From a virus: DNA of 64,000 nucleotides. Of this stretch, positions 16,220-26,010 are shown one piece after another. The notes beneath the pieces are model-generated. The model was not told the origin of the DNA. It ran no database searches and worked only from the letters and a program-made list of their open reading frames with translations. The stretch covers positions 23,795 to 87,794 of IMG/VR virus record IMGVR_UViG_3300025122_000009; one strand, written 5' to 3'. Both the position numbers and the translations under genes were made by a program. Position 1 is the first letter of the stretch. Each line of letters begins with the position of its first letter.

Positions 16220-19200
16220 GTGACGAACGGACCACAAGACGAAGCTGCTGCTCAAAGAGCCGCCGATTTAGCCGCCCTTAATTTGGAACGCGCTAAGGCG
16301 CTATCTAAAATAAACGCAGAAAATCTTACCTTAGCGGAAGCCGCACAGAAAGCCAACGAAGGCACTATTAGAGCGCTCGAAAGACAGACTATGCACATGG
16401 AGCGTGAACTAGAACTGGCCATAGAGAAGGGCGACAAAGACCAAGACGAACTTGACGCCCTCCTAAAAAAAATCGATGCCAACAAAAGACTTGTGGGTCT
16501 GGCCCAGGATAATTTAGACCTTGCCAATAGGCGCGTTGAAGCACAAGGCAAACTACGCGATATAGGTGGGGACATTTTACGCTCTAGTATGGGTATTAAT
16601 ACTGCCTGGAAAGATAGTACAATGTTGGGCACCCTGGTATCCGCCGCCGAGTCTGGAGAAGACTTTGCTGATAACTTAAATCTAATTGCTGATGGCTTCG
16701 AAGATATGATACAGCCTCTCAACGTTGCGGGGATGGCTATTACCAAATTATTTGACACAACCAAACAGATGGTGTTGAGCCTCGACGGCGCTTTCGCTTC
16801 TTTCAACGCAGCAACTGGCCAAGCCGGAAAATATAATGAAACAATTGTTGCAACAGCCGATGCGGCAGCGAAGTTTGGCATAGATGCCGCCGGTGCTGGC
16901 GAAGCCGCACAAGCGCTTTTCGTAAACATGTCGAGCTATACAGATCTTGCCCCCGACGTAGCAGCCCAATTGGGCACAACGGCTGCCGGCTTGGAGAAAA
17001 TGGGGTTTGGGGCAGCCAACGCCGGCAAAATAATGGATCACGCCATGAAGGGGTGGGGCATGAGCGTTGGTGAGGCCGAACAAATGACAATGGACTTAGC
17101 AGCATCGGCCCAAGCCCTGGGCATGGATATAACACAATATGGAGCCCAATTTCAGACCGCCATGAAAGAGCTGGGCAAATATGGGCCTGAAGCCGTAGAC
17201 ATATTTAAGGATTTGGCCGCTGTTTCGAAAACGGCGGGTGTTGAAATGGATACGCTAATGGGAATAGCTGATCAGTTTGACACCATCGATAAAGCGGCAG
17301 AGGCATCCTCCAAACTTAATATGATTATGGGAGGAAATTTATTTAACAGCATGGAACTGTTGAATTTAAAAGAGCATGAAAGAATAAAGGTAGTCCAAAA
17401 GCGTATTGCTCAATCGGGTCGTTCGTGGTCAGCGATGGATCAACATGAAAGACAGGCTCTGGCGGCCACTCTTCAAATTAGCGATATGGCGGAAGCCAAT
17501 AGACTCTTCGGCATGAGCGCTTCGGCTTATGAAGAAAACGCCAAGAAATCGGCAGAAGCTACAATGCATCAAGAACAATTGGCAGAAGCTACTAAAGCCT
17601 CTACGTCCATGGGAGAGAAGTTTGCCCTTATTATGGAACGAATGGCTATTGGAGCGTCGTTTATTGTCGAGGGAATTAATTGGATTCTAGATGGGCTCTT
17701 AGAGTTGGGCGACGCGGCAGGATGGATACTATTTGGCGTATTGATTCTCGGGCTCTGGGCGCTCTCGGCTGTAATAAGAATTGTCGCAAAGAAAATGGGC
17801 CAATATATAGGGGAAGGGATGGGCGAAGCCATTCGGGGTGTAATGGACGCCACCGGTGAGGGAGCAGAGCAGCTAGGGGAGAGTATTCAAAAAATGGGAC
17901 AATCTATTCGAGCCGTCTGGCCTTCCATTTTGGCCATCGGCGCAGCTTTCTTGATGATGGGGCTCGCTCTCTTTTTGGTTGTATATGGTATTGTGCTCTT
18001 GGCCCGGGCCATAGGTGAATTATCGGGTGGTCAAATGTTCTTATTGGCAGGGATACTTATTGGAATTGGGGTGGGGCTATATTTTGCCATTCCCGCGTTA
18101 CTTTCATTTGCCGCAGCGTCTGCGGCATCCGCCGTCCCCATTCTTATGCTAGGAGCCGCTTTTGCCCTCTTCGGCCTCGCTGTATTATTGGCCGGTGTGG
18201 GATTATGGATTGTAGCTAATGCTATTCTAATGTTGGTACCCCATGTCGCTTCCGTTTTCCTTCTGGTGGTTGCTTTGGGACTTTTAGCAGCCGTATTGTG
18301 GGGCCTTTCTCTAGTTGCCTTTCCTATTTTCTTGGGCATGATCCTCATCTCTAGTGCTTTGGTGATACTAGGGGTGGGTATTGCAGCTGTCGCCATACCC
18401 ATGATGCTTTTCTCGTTGGCTGTTACCATGTTGGCGGCTGGTATAAAGGCCATGGCCGCCGGGATGTGGGCCTTTGCGGACGCTCTCTTCGCAATTGTTC
18501 CTCTGATCCCACAGGTAATGTTACTCGCAGGCTCGATGATGCTTCTGGGAATGTCTGCCATGCTATTGACTGTGTTTGGACCTTTAGCTGGAATTGGACT
18601 CGGAATTATGGCGCTTGGTGTAGGGTATCTGGCCGCTGCTTTGTTGCTGATTAAGACCAAAGATCTTATAGCATTGGGAGTAATAATGACAGGCTTTGCT
18701 GCAGCTGCCAAAAATATGGATAAGGTAAAGTCGGCTGCGGGTTATATTGATGATATGAACGACTCTCTACTAGATGGTCTCCCCGTTTATGAAGACGCGA
18801 TTCCTCTCCTAGCCATGCTTGGAACTTCTTTCGTTACTTTTGGTGGGGATGTATTAATGGGGGTGGCGGCTCTAGAATTATTTGGTGGTGTGTTATCATT
18901 TCTTACCCCAATAATGGAACTTTTCACGCAAACTTTTGACCATTTGGCTTTCGCAGTACTGCCACAATTTTTTAGCATGACTCCGATGTGGCTTGAGTTG
19001 GCTGCGGTATGGCTTACTTTCATGCCTATTGCTATGATGTTGGCCGCCGTTATACGAGAATTCGCGCTGTGGAGTATGATTGCTGCGTATGGCATGATGT
19101 CGCTGGGGGCCTCACTATTTTGGGCCGGGGCAGCTATCAATAGTATTCAGGCGGAGACCCTCAACGCGCTAGCGGAATTTTTCAAGGCCCTCGTTTTAGC

Positions 19201-19621
19201 TCTTCAAGGCGGTATTGCAGGGATGATGGACGACATTAGTTGGTCGTTGTGGCAAGTTAGCTGGGCGACCAATTTGCTTGATGAATCCGCGACGGCTAGT
19301 TTGGGGCACATGTTTCATGGATTGGCAGTCGCGTTCCCGGAAATTGCTAAACCAGAGGCCCCGGAGCAGTTGGAAAAAGTAGTTCAAGCGCTAAATTCGG
19401 TAGAAACTTCATGGATGGATAAAATTGGCGACGTGCTTGATCCCTTCGGTATTTACGGAGGCATTTTTGATGCGATGACTGGTGGGGGTGGTAAAAAAGA
19501 AGCTGCTGCAGGAACCGCCGGCGCCGGTAACCAGACCATTATATTAAAGGTGGATGGCCGAGAATTGGGTAGGGCCGTAACTAAGTCACTAAACCAAGTG
19601 AACAACTTGCAGCTAGGGTAA
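16220..19621 (+). CDS. Tail tape measure protein
   Basis: A 1133-residue protein starting at GTG 16220 with an AGAGGAA box. The N-terminal 115 residues are charged and coiled-coil-like. An Ala/Gly-rich helical region (about 200-470) resembles phage tape measure domains with repeated FGAANAGKIMD- and MDLAASAQALGMD-type turns. Then comes a very long stretch of many hydrophobic segments (about 490-960), as expected for a tape measure that forms a membrane channel during DNA entry. The C-terminus ends with a soluble strand (IILKVDGRELGRAVTKSL). In the family it sets tail length and fills the tube lumen. T4's equivalent (gp29) is shorter and not clearly similar. Confidence 0.85.
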   Translation: MTNGPQDEAAAQRAADLAALNLERAKALSKINAENLTLAEAAQKANEGTIRALERQTMHMERELELAIEKGDKDQDELDALLKKIDANKRLVGLAQDNLDLANRRVEAQGKLRDIGGDILRSSMGINTAWKDSTMLGTLVSAAESGEDFADNLNLIADGFEDMIQPLNVAGMAITKLFDTTKQMVLSLDGAFASFNAATGQAGKYNETIVATADAAAKFGIDAAGAGEAAQALFVNMSSYTDLAPDVAAQLGTTAAGLEKMGFGAANAGKIMDHAMKGWGMSVGEAEQMTMDLAASAQALGMDITQYGAQFQTAMKELGKYGPEAVDIFKDLAAVSKTAGVEMDTLMGIADQFDTIDKAAEASSKLNMIMGGNLFNSMELLNLKEHERIKVVQKRIAQSGRSWSAMDQHERQALAATLQISDMAEANRLFGMSASAYEENAKKSAEATMHQEQLAEATKASTSMGEKFALIMERMAIGASFIVEGINWILDGLLELGDAAGWILFGVLILGLWALSAVIRIVAKKMGQYIGEGMGEAIRGVMDATGEGAEQLGESIQKMGQSIRAVWPSILAIGAAFLMMGLALFLVVYGIVLLARAIGELSGGQMFLLAGILIGIGVGLYFAIPALLSFAAASAASAVPILMLGAAFALFGLAVLLAGVGLWIVANAILMLVPHVASVFLLVVALGLLAAVLWGLSLVAFPIFLGMILISSALVILGVGIAAVAIPMMLFSLAVTMLAAGIKAMAAGMWAFADALFAIVPLIPQVMLLAGSMMLLGMSAMLLTVFGPLAGIGLGIMALGVGYLAAALLLIKTKDLIALGVIMTGFAAAAKNMDKVKSAAGYIDDMNDSLLDGLPVYEDAIPLLAMLGTSFVTFGGDVLMGVAALELFGGVLSFLTPIMELFTQTFDHLAFAVLPQFFSMTPMWLELAAVWLTFMPIAMMLAAVIREFALWSMIAAYGMMSLGASLFWAGAAINSIQAETLNALAEFFKALVLALQGGIAGMMDDISWSLWQVSWATNLLDESATASLGHMFHGLAVAFPEIAKPEAPEQLEKVVQALNSVETSWMDKIGDVLDPFGIYGGIFDAMTGGGGKKEAAAGTAGAGNQTIILKVDGRELGRAVTKSLNQVNNLQLG

Positions 19622-19641
19622 ATAAAGGAGGGTAGTGAAAA

Positions 19642-20499
19642 ATGGCGTTTGAGTGGTGGAACATGAAGTTGGGTCCGAAGCCGGAAAGTCGGAGCGTGGC
19701 ATATGATGATGAGAGTTCCGCTTACGCCAATTATCGCAACTTATATATTAATTTTTTAGGAGTGGGGACAGGCCGCGCCGTTCGTTTTAAAGCATTCTTA
19801 ACGGACTTTTCTGATGACTTCTCTTCAAATTGGAACGAAGAAGAAGTATATGGAAGGATGGACCCTATTCTTACTTTCCAATCAACAAAGCGTGCTTTGA
19901 CTTTTGCTTTTGATGTCCCTTCCGCTAACTATGCTGAAGCGGTTGCTAATTTTCGACGCCTTTCGCTACTGATCGGCCTGTTATATCCCGGGTATTCCGG
20001 AGGGGGTGCTAACGCACTTTCCACCGCACCGCTGTTCAAAGTTTCCTTTACCAATTGGGTGAACACAGGTACTGGAGGAGCGGTCCAGGAGAGCGGACTC
20101 GTGGGAGGCATCAAAGGATTCAATTTTACGCCGGATTTAGAAGCGGGAGTGTGGGACGATCCGGGCTTTGTTACGCCCAAAATATTTAGTGTTAGTTGTG
20201 ACATGACTGTGTTACATACTGAAGCTTTGGGGTGGTCAGGCAGTAGCTGGAGAGGCCGAGGACCCGGGACGCAGTTCCCTTATGGTGCACCCTTTATGGA
20301 ACAGCCGGAGGGAATGGAATTGCCGGATAAAGAGGTCACGCAACAGAACGATGCGGGGTCATCGGGAACGGATGAAATGGTGGAGGCGGCTGAAGAGATT
20401 ATTTTGGAGGGTGGAATGTCAATGGACCCGAACCAAGCCGGCGCACCGATGACCTCGGCAGACGAAACCGCTGACTACACTGTTAACACTTTAGACTAG
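19642..20499 (+). CDS. Tail tube initiator / baseplate hub protein (gp48/gp54-type role)
   Basis: A 285-residue virion protein directly after the tape measure. A characteristic layout is visible: RAVRFKAFLTDFSDDFSSNW, then VYGRMDPILTFQSTKRALTF, then FRRLSLLIGLLYPGYSG and a PLFKVSFTNWV strand. This pattern occurs in myophage baseplate proteins that cap the central hub below the tube and start tube growth. The C-terminal 70 residues are acidic and probably disordered. T4 gp48/gp54 equivalence is inferred from position and pattern, not from close similarity. Confidence 0.6.
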   Translation: MAFEWWNMKLGPKPESRSVAYDDESSAYANYRNLYINFLGVGTGRAVRFKAFLTDFSDDFSSNWNEEEVYGRMDPILTFQSTKRALTFAFDVPSANYAEAVANFRRLSLLIGLLYPGYSGGGANALSTAPLFKVSFTNWVNTGTGGAVQESGLVGGIKGFNFTPDLEAGVWDDPGFVTPKIFSVSCDMTVLHTEALGWSGSSWRGRGPGTQFPYGAPFMEQPEGMELPDKEVTQQNDAGSSGTDEMVEAAEEIILEGGMSMDPNQAGAPMTSADETADYTVNTLD

Positions 20500-20515
20500 G
20501 AAGGTATATAATAAA

Positions 20516-20854
20516 ATGGCATCAAGATATATAAATCGTAAAATTACGAGAAACGATAATAAACTTTACAAATCGGTGTTTGAGGATAGAAATGTTAAGT
20601 ATATTAGACAGTTTCGTTCACCGGTTCTGGCTTATCCTACAGCAGATCAGATGCGTCTCGTTCAAAAGGTTGGCCATATTTGGACACTGGGTGACAGATA
20701 TTATAAATTAGCGCATAAACATTACGGAGAATCTCAGTATTGGTGGGTAATTGCTTGGTTTAATAAAAAGCCCACGGAAGCACACGTCGCGCTGGGTGAT
20801 ACCATTTATGTGCCGCTTCCTTTACACGCAATTTTAGGCATGCTACAGGTATAA
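20516..20854 (+). CDS. LysM-like baseplate protein
   Basis: A 112-residue protein with the C-terminal pattern GDRYYKLAHKHYGESQYWWV followed by IAWFNKKPTEAHVALGDTIYVP. This LysM-like unit (G-D-x-x-x-x-L-A-x-x-x-Y-G...W-x-I-x-x-x-N...G-x-x-I-x-[VI]-P) is standard in hub and wedge proteins of contractile tails, including gp53-type wedge proteins. Here it more probably joins hub parts than binds peptidoglycan from outside. It sits between the tube initiator and a large hub-like gene. Confidence 0.7.
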   Translation: MASRYINRKITRNDNKLYKSVFEDRNVKYIRQFRSPVLAYPTADQMRLVQKVGHIWTLGDRYYKLAHKHYGESQYWWVIAWFNKKPTEAHVALGDTIYVPLPLHAILGMLQV

Positions 20855-20858
20855 AAGA

Positions 20859-23465
20859 ATGAGTACTGAGCCCACAGTCACTACCGATGCGGATCAAAAT
20901 CCAGCCGGTCAACCAAGATTTGCAGAACAGTGTTACTTATTATGGAATTGGTCAACCTTCCATAAACAAAATTTGAGTCAGACCTATAGTAATTTTACTG
21001 TTTTAATGGGTGAACCCTCGATGATTATTAACCGCCTTCTGTCTAAAAAAGGAATAGAGAGGCTCTTTGAACTGAAGCCTGTTGAAGTATCTGCTCTGGT
21101 CCCTAAAATTCGCATCTTCAAATCTCGTCCCGGAGGAGGGGCAGATCAAGAATTAATATTTCAGGACCATACCTCCCGCTCTTCGATTGAAAACATTATG
21201 AAAAGTGGTTATGGCCGTGGCGACGGTATTGGCATTAAAGGTTTTGATTATGAACTAGAGGGGGGTGCACCAAAGGGCGGCGCCGCGATGGTCCAAAAGG
21301 GATCTACCAAGCTTAATTTTAAATTTTTATTTCAAAATTTGGAAATGTTAGTTCACCGAAGCGAAGGTCACCCCGCTTTAATTGATTTACTTACATTACC
21401 TCCCGCAAGCGATCAGCCGCCCCTCAATTGCCCCGAAGGGGGCGCTGTAAATATTTCTCATTTATGGGATACAAAAGAGTTTGTCATGAAGGTGGTGTAT
21501 GGGTGGGCGGTCCCCAACGGGTCTTTGATTAGTAATGACCTCAAGGCCGCGATTCGCGGCGCTGCTACCACTTTGATGGTAAACACTACCGGGCACGATC
21601 TAGATTTTCAACTAGACGGAAGCGTTCAGTTGAGTGTGGATGCCACGGGATATGCCGATGCCGTCCTGCGTGATCCGCTTTCTGATGTTTTGTGGCTCGA
21701 CAAGAAACGATCTAAAAATCAGGATATGAAAAAAACGGAGATAGAGGACACTAAAAAAGAGTTGGATGAGGCCAAAAAATTAAAGGAAGAGGGTGAAAAA
21801 GAAGAGGCGACAGCAGAGAAGGAGCAGAGTGGTTGGCAAGACCTCGGTGACATGGTTGGTCTGGGCAGCGATGCAAACCAAGACGCCGAGAAAAAAATTG
21901 AGGATGCGGAAGCGGTCATAGATAAAAAAGAAGAGGAGGTGAAGGCCGCAGCGAAAGCTTATGATAAAGATGCGGCGGCCAATAAAGTGTTTGTATATCA
22001 GAGATTATTGAATGCCCTTAACACGTCGGGGCGAATACTTTATTTCGATTTAACACCGGAACAAATTACCGCTTATGAGGCCGATGTGGCCGCCACTCTT
22101 AAGGCGCGTTCTGGAGCCGGCGCCAAAGCTCCAGCCCCGGCCTCTCCAGAAGCATCAGATACCAAAGGGCCCGAAGAGAAGGAGAAGGAGATAGCCGAAG
22201 CCAAACCAGCAGAGCAGGAGGAGTTAGAAAAGAAGGATGTAGAGGGAAACGAGTCCACCCAGCCTGAAATAAAGCCTCAGACCGCTGACCCTGGAGAGAC
22301 ACCTGTTGGAGATAATAACACTGCCGTGGAAAAGGCTGTTGAAAAAACCGTCGAAGACCCCGAAGGGGCCAAAAAGGACTTGGAGAAGCATATAGAAACA
22401 AATTTAGTCCAAACAGGCGGCCAGTCTCCCATTAACAGAGTCTTTTATTTCTACTATGGCGACCTTTTGGACGTAGTATTTGGAGTGTTAAATGACAACC
22501 CCGCTGCTATAAATATAAGATCAATGTTAGGGCCGATTTCTTTTACTGATGCCAAAACTAACGTTAAAACGATTTGTAATTTGGCTGACATTCCTATTTC
22601 GTTAAATAAGTTTTTAGAGTGGTTTAACCGTAACGTGGTGGGGGAAGGGGTGACGGAATATCTTTTAGAAAAGTTTGTGAAGGATACTATTAAAGGGCTA
22701 TTGATGTCGGCACTAGGGGATGATTGCTGGGAAAGTCAAGGTGCCCCCACACCGTCGCCCACTGTGGCCATGATTCCCTTGATTGTGCCGGGGACAGGCG
22801 AGGGCGGCCAGGAAGCTAGAATCCCGAAAGGGGGGCGCCTCAACGTAGGGGACATATCGTCTGTGAACATTAAAGAATTGGTTCCTGGCACCGAAGACCG
22901 CAGCGCCACTGGCCTTCATACTTATATTTACATATACTCATATGCATGGTCGGCGGGAGATTTAAACGGGGATCCTGCAGCCGATTATGACAAAGGCATC
23001 TATCATCTTAATATTGGAGGAGACCGAGGGCTTGTTAAAAGTATGAAGTTCAGTAAAATAAGCATGCCCCACATAGAGGCTTCCCGGGCGCTCAAACAAA
23101 GTTGTGATTTGAGACACCTACAACAAGCGTATAAAATTGTAGTAGAGATGATTGGCAATTCGATATTTAAGCCCGGGCAAATGGTCTATATTAATCCCTC
23201 CACTATGGGCAGCGGAGATCCTCAGTCGCGTCGTCTTATCACAGAGAAACTGGGCTTGGGTGGGTATTACACGATACAGAAAGTGTCTGGCGATATTACT
23301 GCGGCGGGATTTCGCACTACCATAGAGGGTGTGCGCGAGCACGGAAGCGAGAATAGTGATCCTAAAACCCAACCTCCTACTGATGGCGCCGCTGCAACGG
23401 AACCACCTGTGGATGCCATACCTGACAATATGACTCTTCCGAAGGGCATAACCCCGGACCAATAA
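20859..23465 (+). CDS. Large baseplate/hub structural protein
   Basis: An 868-residue protein following the LysM-like gene. Residues 1-285 and 515-840 look folded; the middle (about 288-515) is a highly charged Lys/Glu/Ala/Pro-rich stretch with coiled-coil segments. The C-terminal domain has hub-like features (KIVVEMIGNSIFKPGQMVYI, then GLGGYYTIQKVSGDI), which resemble the oligosaccharide-binding-fold and phage-late-control type hubs where a final domain reads K-[IV]-x-x-x-x-[GN]-x-P-x-x-x-P-G-x-x-[IV]-x-[IV]. It may therefore be the gp27-type hub scaffold. The long internal disordered insert is unusual. Confidence 0.65.
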   Translation: MSTEPTVTTDADQNPAGQPRFAEQCYLLWNWSTFHKQNLSQTYSNFTVLMGEPSMIINRLLSKKGIERLFELKPVEVSALVPKIRIFKSRPGGGADQELIFQDHTSRSSIENIMKSGYGRGDGIGIKGFDYELEGGAPKGGAAMVQKGSTKLNFKFLFQNLEMLVHRSEGHPALIDLLTLPPASDQPPLNCPEGGAVNISHLWDTKEFVMKVVYGWAVPNGSLISNDLKAAIRGAATTLMVNTTGHDLDFQLDGSVQLSVDATGYADAVLRDPLSDVLWLDKKRSKNQDMKKTEIEDTKKELDEAKKLKEEGEKEEATAEKEQSGWQDLGDMVGLGSDANQDAEKKIEDAEAVIDKKEEEVKAAAKAYDKDAAANKVFVYQRLLNALNTSGRILYFDLTPEQITAYEADVAATLKARSGAGAKAPAPASPEASDTKGPEEKEKEIAEAKPAEQEELEKKDVEGNESTQPEIKPQTADPGETPVGDNNTAVEKAVEKTVEDPEGAKKDLEKHIETNLVQTGGQSPINRVFYFYYGDLLDVVFGVLNDNPAAINIRSMLGPISFTDAKTNVKTICNLADIPISLNKFLEWFNRNVVGEGVTEYLLEKFVKDTIKGLLMSALGDDCWESQGAPTPSPTVAMIPLIVPGTGEGGQEARIPKGGRLNVGDISSVNIKELVPGTEDRSATGLHTYIYIYSYAWSAGDLNGDPAADYDKGIYHLNIGGDRGLVKSMKFSKISMPHIEASRALKQSCDLRHLQQAYKIVVEMIGNSIFKPGQMVYINPSTMGSGDPQSRRLITEKLGLGGYYTIQKVSGDITAAGFRTTIEGVREHGSENSDPKTQPPTDGAAATEPPVDAIPDNMTLPKGITPDQ

Positions 23466-23480
23466 TGAGGGAAAAAATAT

Positions 23481-24893
23481 ATGAAAGATAGAAAACCTCT
23501 TAACAATAAAATTTTCACCCCTCAAGGGAAAAATGGCCTTAATGCGATTGCGTCCTATAAATTCCGGAAGTTTTACAAGGATAAGTATCTTCAAATGCAC
23601 AAGCCATTTGAAAAAGCTTTAATAGATTTGTGGTACGATAAACCCTTGTTTGGAAAAGTTAGTGCGGAGGGAGACGCCATTTTTCTTTCGGAAACAAATT
23701 TGAAGCAGCTTAGGGTGGAGGGAGACAAAACTCTTTTTGCGGTTGATTTTGTAGCCGATGCGTTTAGCGATCTGCAAACACACTTTGTGGAAGCTGCTTT
23801 TCAGAGAAGAATAAAAACAGAAGACACCCCCTATGTTTCCCTAGATCCTCAGATAGCATGGGCTCCAATTGGCAATATGTACCACAATTATTTGACCTCT
23901 ATTTATAAGAGTTTCGTGTCCAATTATATAACGTCCCGAGGCGCCGAAAGAAAAATAGGAAATTTTGACGCCTTTGTACAATTGTTTATTATGTTCTTGC
24001 GTGATGTAGGAGTAGATTTTCCCTTTACTCGAACAGGTTTTATATTATCTAACCGATGTCCCAATACGGTGTCTGGGTTGATGATTGATCTAGCGGGAGC
24101 AGCCCATGGCGCCGACTTAAAAAAGGTAAATAGTTTTATAAAAGATCGCAATTTTAGATTTTTTCGTGATTCCGCTAAAAATTTTGGTTTTATGGTAGAT
24201 CGGAACGCCCCTTGGCGTTTGGTAGCAGATCTATCATCGCCCAAGATGCAGGAGTACATAGCACGCTATGGCTTGTGGGATAGTAGCAGCGATATGATAG
24301 ATAAATATTATTATAAGTCTCATCGCTTGGATATAGAGACGATGAAGGCGTATTTGGTTGAGTTTTACAACTCTTTTGCCCTCGAACTCCCCTATACGGA
24401 TTGCCCCACTCAGATTGTATCTTGGGATACGCCCGGGACAACCGGGAACAAAGAAAGAATTTCTCGAAGGAGAATTTTTAGACAAAAGGTGACACGACAG
24501 CAAGTAGATGCGGCTTACGGGCCTACATTTTGGCTGAAAACATATTTATTAATACGCATGTATGAAAGTGGCGCCGCAGTTACTTGGAGCCGGGATCGTT
24601 TTAAAAATAAAACAAAGCAAGTGTTTGAATATTACAAAGTGTTTGACTTTGAGACCGCAATAGGGTATATTAATGATTGGGCGAAGAAAGAGATGAAACT
24701 CAATCTTGCTAAAATGCTAGCTACGGATAAGTCTTTAGGAGTATCGGCATCCGACATACAAAAAGCACAGGATCAATATCCACAGACAGGACCAAGCGTA
24801 AATGACATTATTTCAGGTTATCAAGAGCCAAAAGAGAAGCCAAAAGAAACCAACATCGGCAAATCTACTGTATTTGACCCCCCACTTGACTAA
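23481..24893 (+). CDS. Virion structural protein, probably baseplate
   Basis: A 470-residue protein, rich in Tyr, Phe and Lys, with no signal peptide or clear membrane segment. No domain is recognised with confidence. It is the last gene of the tail block, after the large hub gene. Several motifs (WAPIGNMYHNYLTSIYKSF; TGFILSNRCPNTVSGLMID) look like those in unclassified structural proteins of aquatic T4-like phages, but I cannot confirm this. Its tail overlaps the polymerase-like frame that follows. Confidence 0.65.
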   Translation: MKDRKPLNNKIFTPQGKNGLNAIASYKFRKFYKDKYLQMHKPFEKALIDLWYDKPLFGKVSAEGDAIFLSETNLKQLRVEGDKTLFAVDFVADAFSDLQTHFVEAAFQRRIKTEDTPYVSLDPQIAWAPIGNMYHNYLTSIYKSFVSNYITSRGAERKIGNFDAFVQLFIMFLRDVGVDFPFTRTGFILSNRCPNTVSGLMIDLAGAAHGADLKKVNSFIKDRNFRFFRDSAKNFGFMVDRNAPWRLVADLSSPKMQEYIARYGLWDSSSDMIDKYYYKSHRLDIETMKAYLVEFYNSFALELPYTDCPTQIVSWDTPGTTGNKERISRRRIFRQKVTRQQVDAAYGPTFWLKTYLLIRMYESGAAVTWSRDRFKNKTKQVFEYYKVFDFETAIGYINDWAKKEMKLNLAKMLATDKSLGVSASDIQKAQDQYPQTGPSVNDIISGYQEPKEKPKETNIGKSTVFDPPLD

Positions 24894-26010
24894 TACGGTA
24901 CCTACTAGCGGTCGGACTTGGCGACATCACCCTTGTTTGGAGGAGGGCTCTTATGAATACGCTAACCTTTATTGCGAGGGCAAGACTTTAGATGAAGTGT
25001 GCCCTGCAGCGCTGCGTGACAAGTGGGAAATTCAAACTAAACGCTTGAAGGCTTTTTATCGCGCTTTTAGGGAGGCTAAGGTTGATCTGACAGAACATTG
25101 TTTTTATGAGCAACTCCCTCCTGGTTTGTTAAAAGAATATTTGGAGTTGAAAAACCAGATTACTACTCACGTCTTTGATACTTATCCAAAACCTGCGAAT
25201 TATGATTTTTTGTTTGAGTTAACAAAAGTAGTAGAAGAAATAAAAGAAAGAAAAATAAATGTTGATCCTTCTATTTTAAAGAAGCGCTTTGCAGAATATA
25301 AAGTGCGCCAATTTTATAAAAAAATCTCCCACACCTATCCTTCCATTTCTTATAATATTTTTGGAACAAAAACAGGACGCCTTACTACCACCAAGGGTAG
25401 TTTTCCCATCTTAACGATAGATAAAAGTTATCGTTCTATAATCAGACCACAAAATGATTTTTTTGTCGAATTGGATTTCAACGCAGCGGAATTGAGGACG
25501 CTGCTTGCATTGGGAGAACACGAACAGCCGGTGGAGGATTTACACGACTGGAATGCGGAACATGTTTATCGGGGATTGTTATCCCGAGAGGAATCAAAGA
25601 AGAGAATTTTTTCTTGGCTCTATAATCCTTCATCGAAAGATTATTTGTCGGCCCGGGCCTATGACAGAAAGAAAGTGCTTGAAAAATACTGGGATGGTAA
25701 AGTTGTAAGAACTCCTCTTGGGAGAGAGATCGATGCTGACCAGCACCACGCTCTCAACTATATTATTCAAAGTACCACGAGTGATTTATTTTTGGATAGA
25801 ATGATAGCGGTACATAAATTTTTGGCAGACAGAAAATCCTTTATTTCTTTTTCAATACATGATAGCCTAGTAATTGATTTTGCTGAAAGCGAGCGCAACT
25901 TGATTTCCGACATTGCTCAAATTTTTTCGCAGACAATTTTTTCAGATTTTTTGACTAATGTTCGAGAAGGTCAAAATTATGGAGATATGGACGTAAGATG
26001 CAAACTGTAA
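24802..26010 (+). CDS. Family A DNA polymerase domain (Pol I-like), polymerase part only
   Basis: A protein of up to 402 residues with the palm motifs of PolA. Motif A is ELDFNAAELRTLLAL, with the metal-binding Asp. Motif C is FSIHDSLVID, with the His-Asp pair. The helix before motif C (ALNYIIQSTTSDLFLDRMI) matches N-x-x-[IV]-Q-x-[ST]-x-x-D. The O-helix (motif B) around SKKRIFSWLYNPSSKDYL is degenerate relative to R-x-x-x-K-x-x-x-F-x-x-Y-G. There is no 3'-5' exonuclease domain. The start is unsure: ATG 24802 overlaps the previous gene by 92 bases; TTG 24886 would remove most of the overlap. It is separate from the C-family polymerase at 44.9 kb. Confidence 0.8.
   Translation: MTLFQVIKSQKRSQKKPTSANLLYLTPHLTNTVPTSGRTWRHHPCLEEGSYEYANLYCEGKTLDEVCPAALRDKWEIQTKRLKAFYRAFREAKVDLTEHCFYEQLPPGLLKEYLELKNQITTHVFDTYPKPANYDFLFELTKVVEEIKERKINVDPSILKKRFAEYKVRQFYKKISHTYPSISYNIFGTKTGRLTTTKGSFPILTIDKSYRSIIRPQNDFFVELDFNAAELRTLLALGEHEQPVEDLHDWNAEHVYRGLLSREESKKRIFSWLYNPSSKDYLSARAYDRKKVLEKYWDGKVVRTPLGREIDADQHHALNYIIQSTTSDLFLDRMIAVHKFLADRKSFISFSIHDSLVIDFAESERNLISDIAQIFSQTIFSDFLTNVREGQNYGDMDVRCKL

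Noticed and set aside
16252-16929. 225-residue minus-strand frame inside the tape measure gene
   Set aside because: It is Ala/Ser-rich antisense of an Ala-rich helical region; all other genes here are on the plus strand and no start signal is seen.
8906-23908. CTATTTATA copies inside coding regions (near 8906, 10408 and 23899)
   Set aside because: They are inside well-supported genes, are preceded by G or T instead of A, and are not near a downstream start codon, so I do not count them as promoters. They do show that the short 9-base form alone is not specific.
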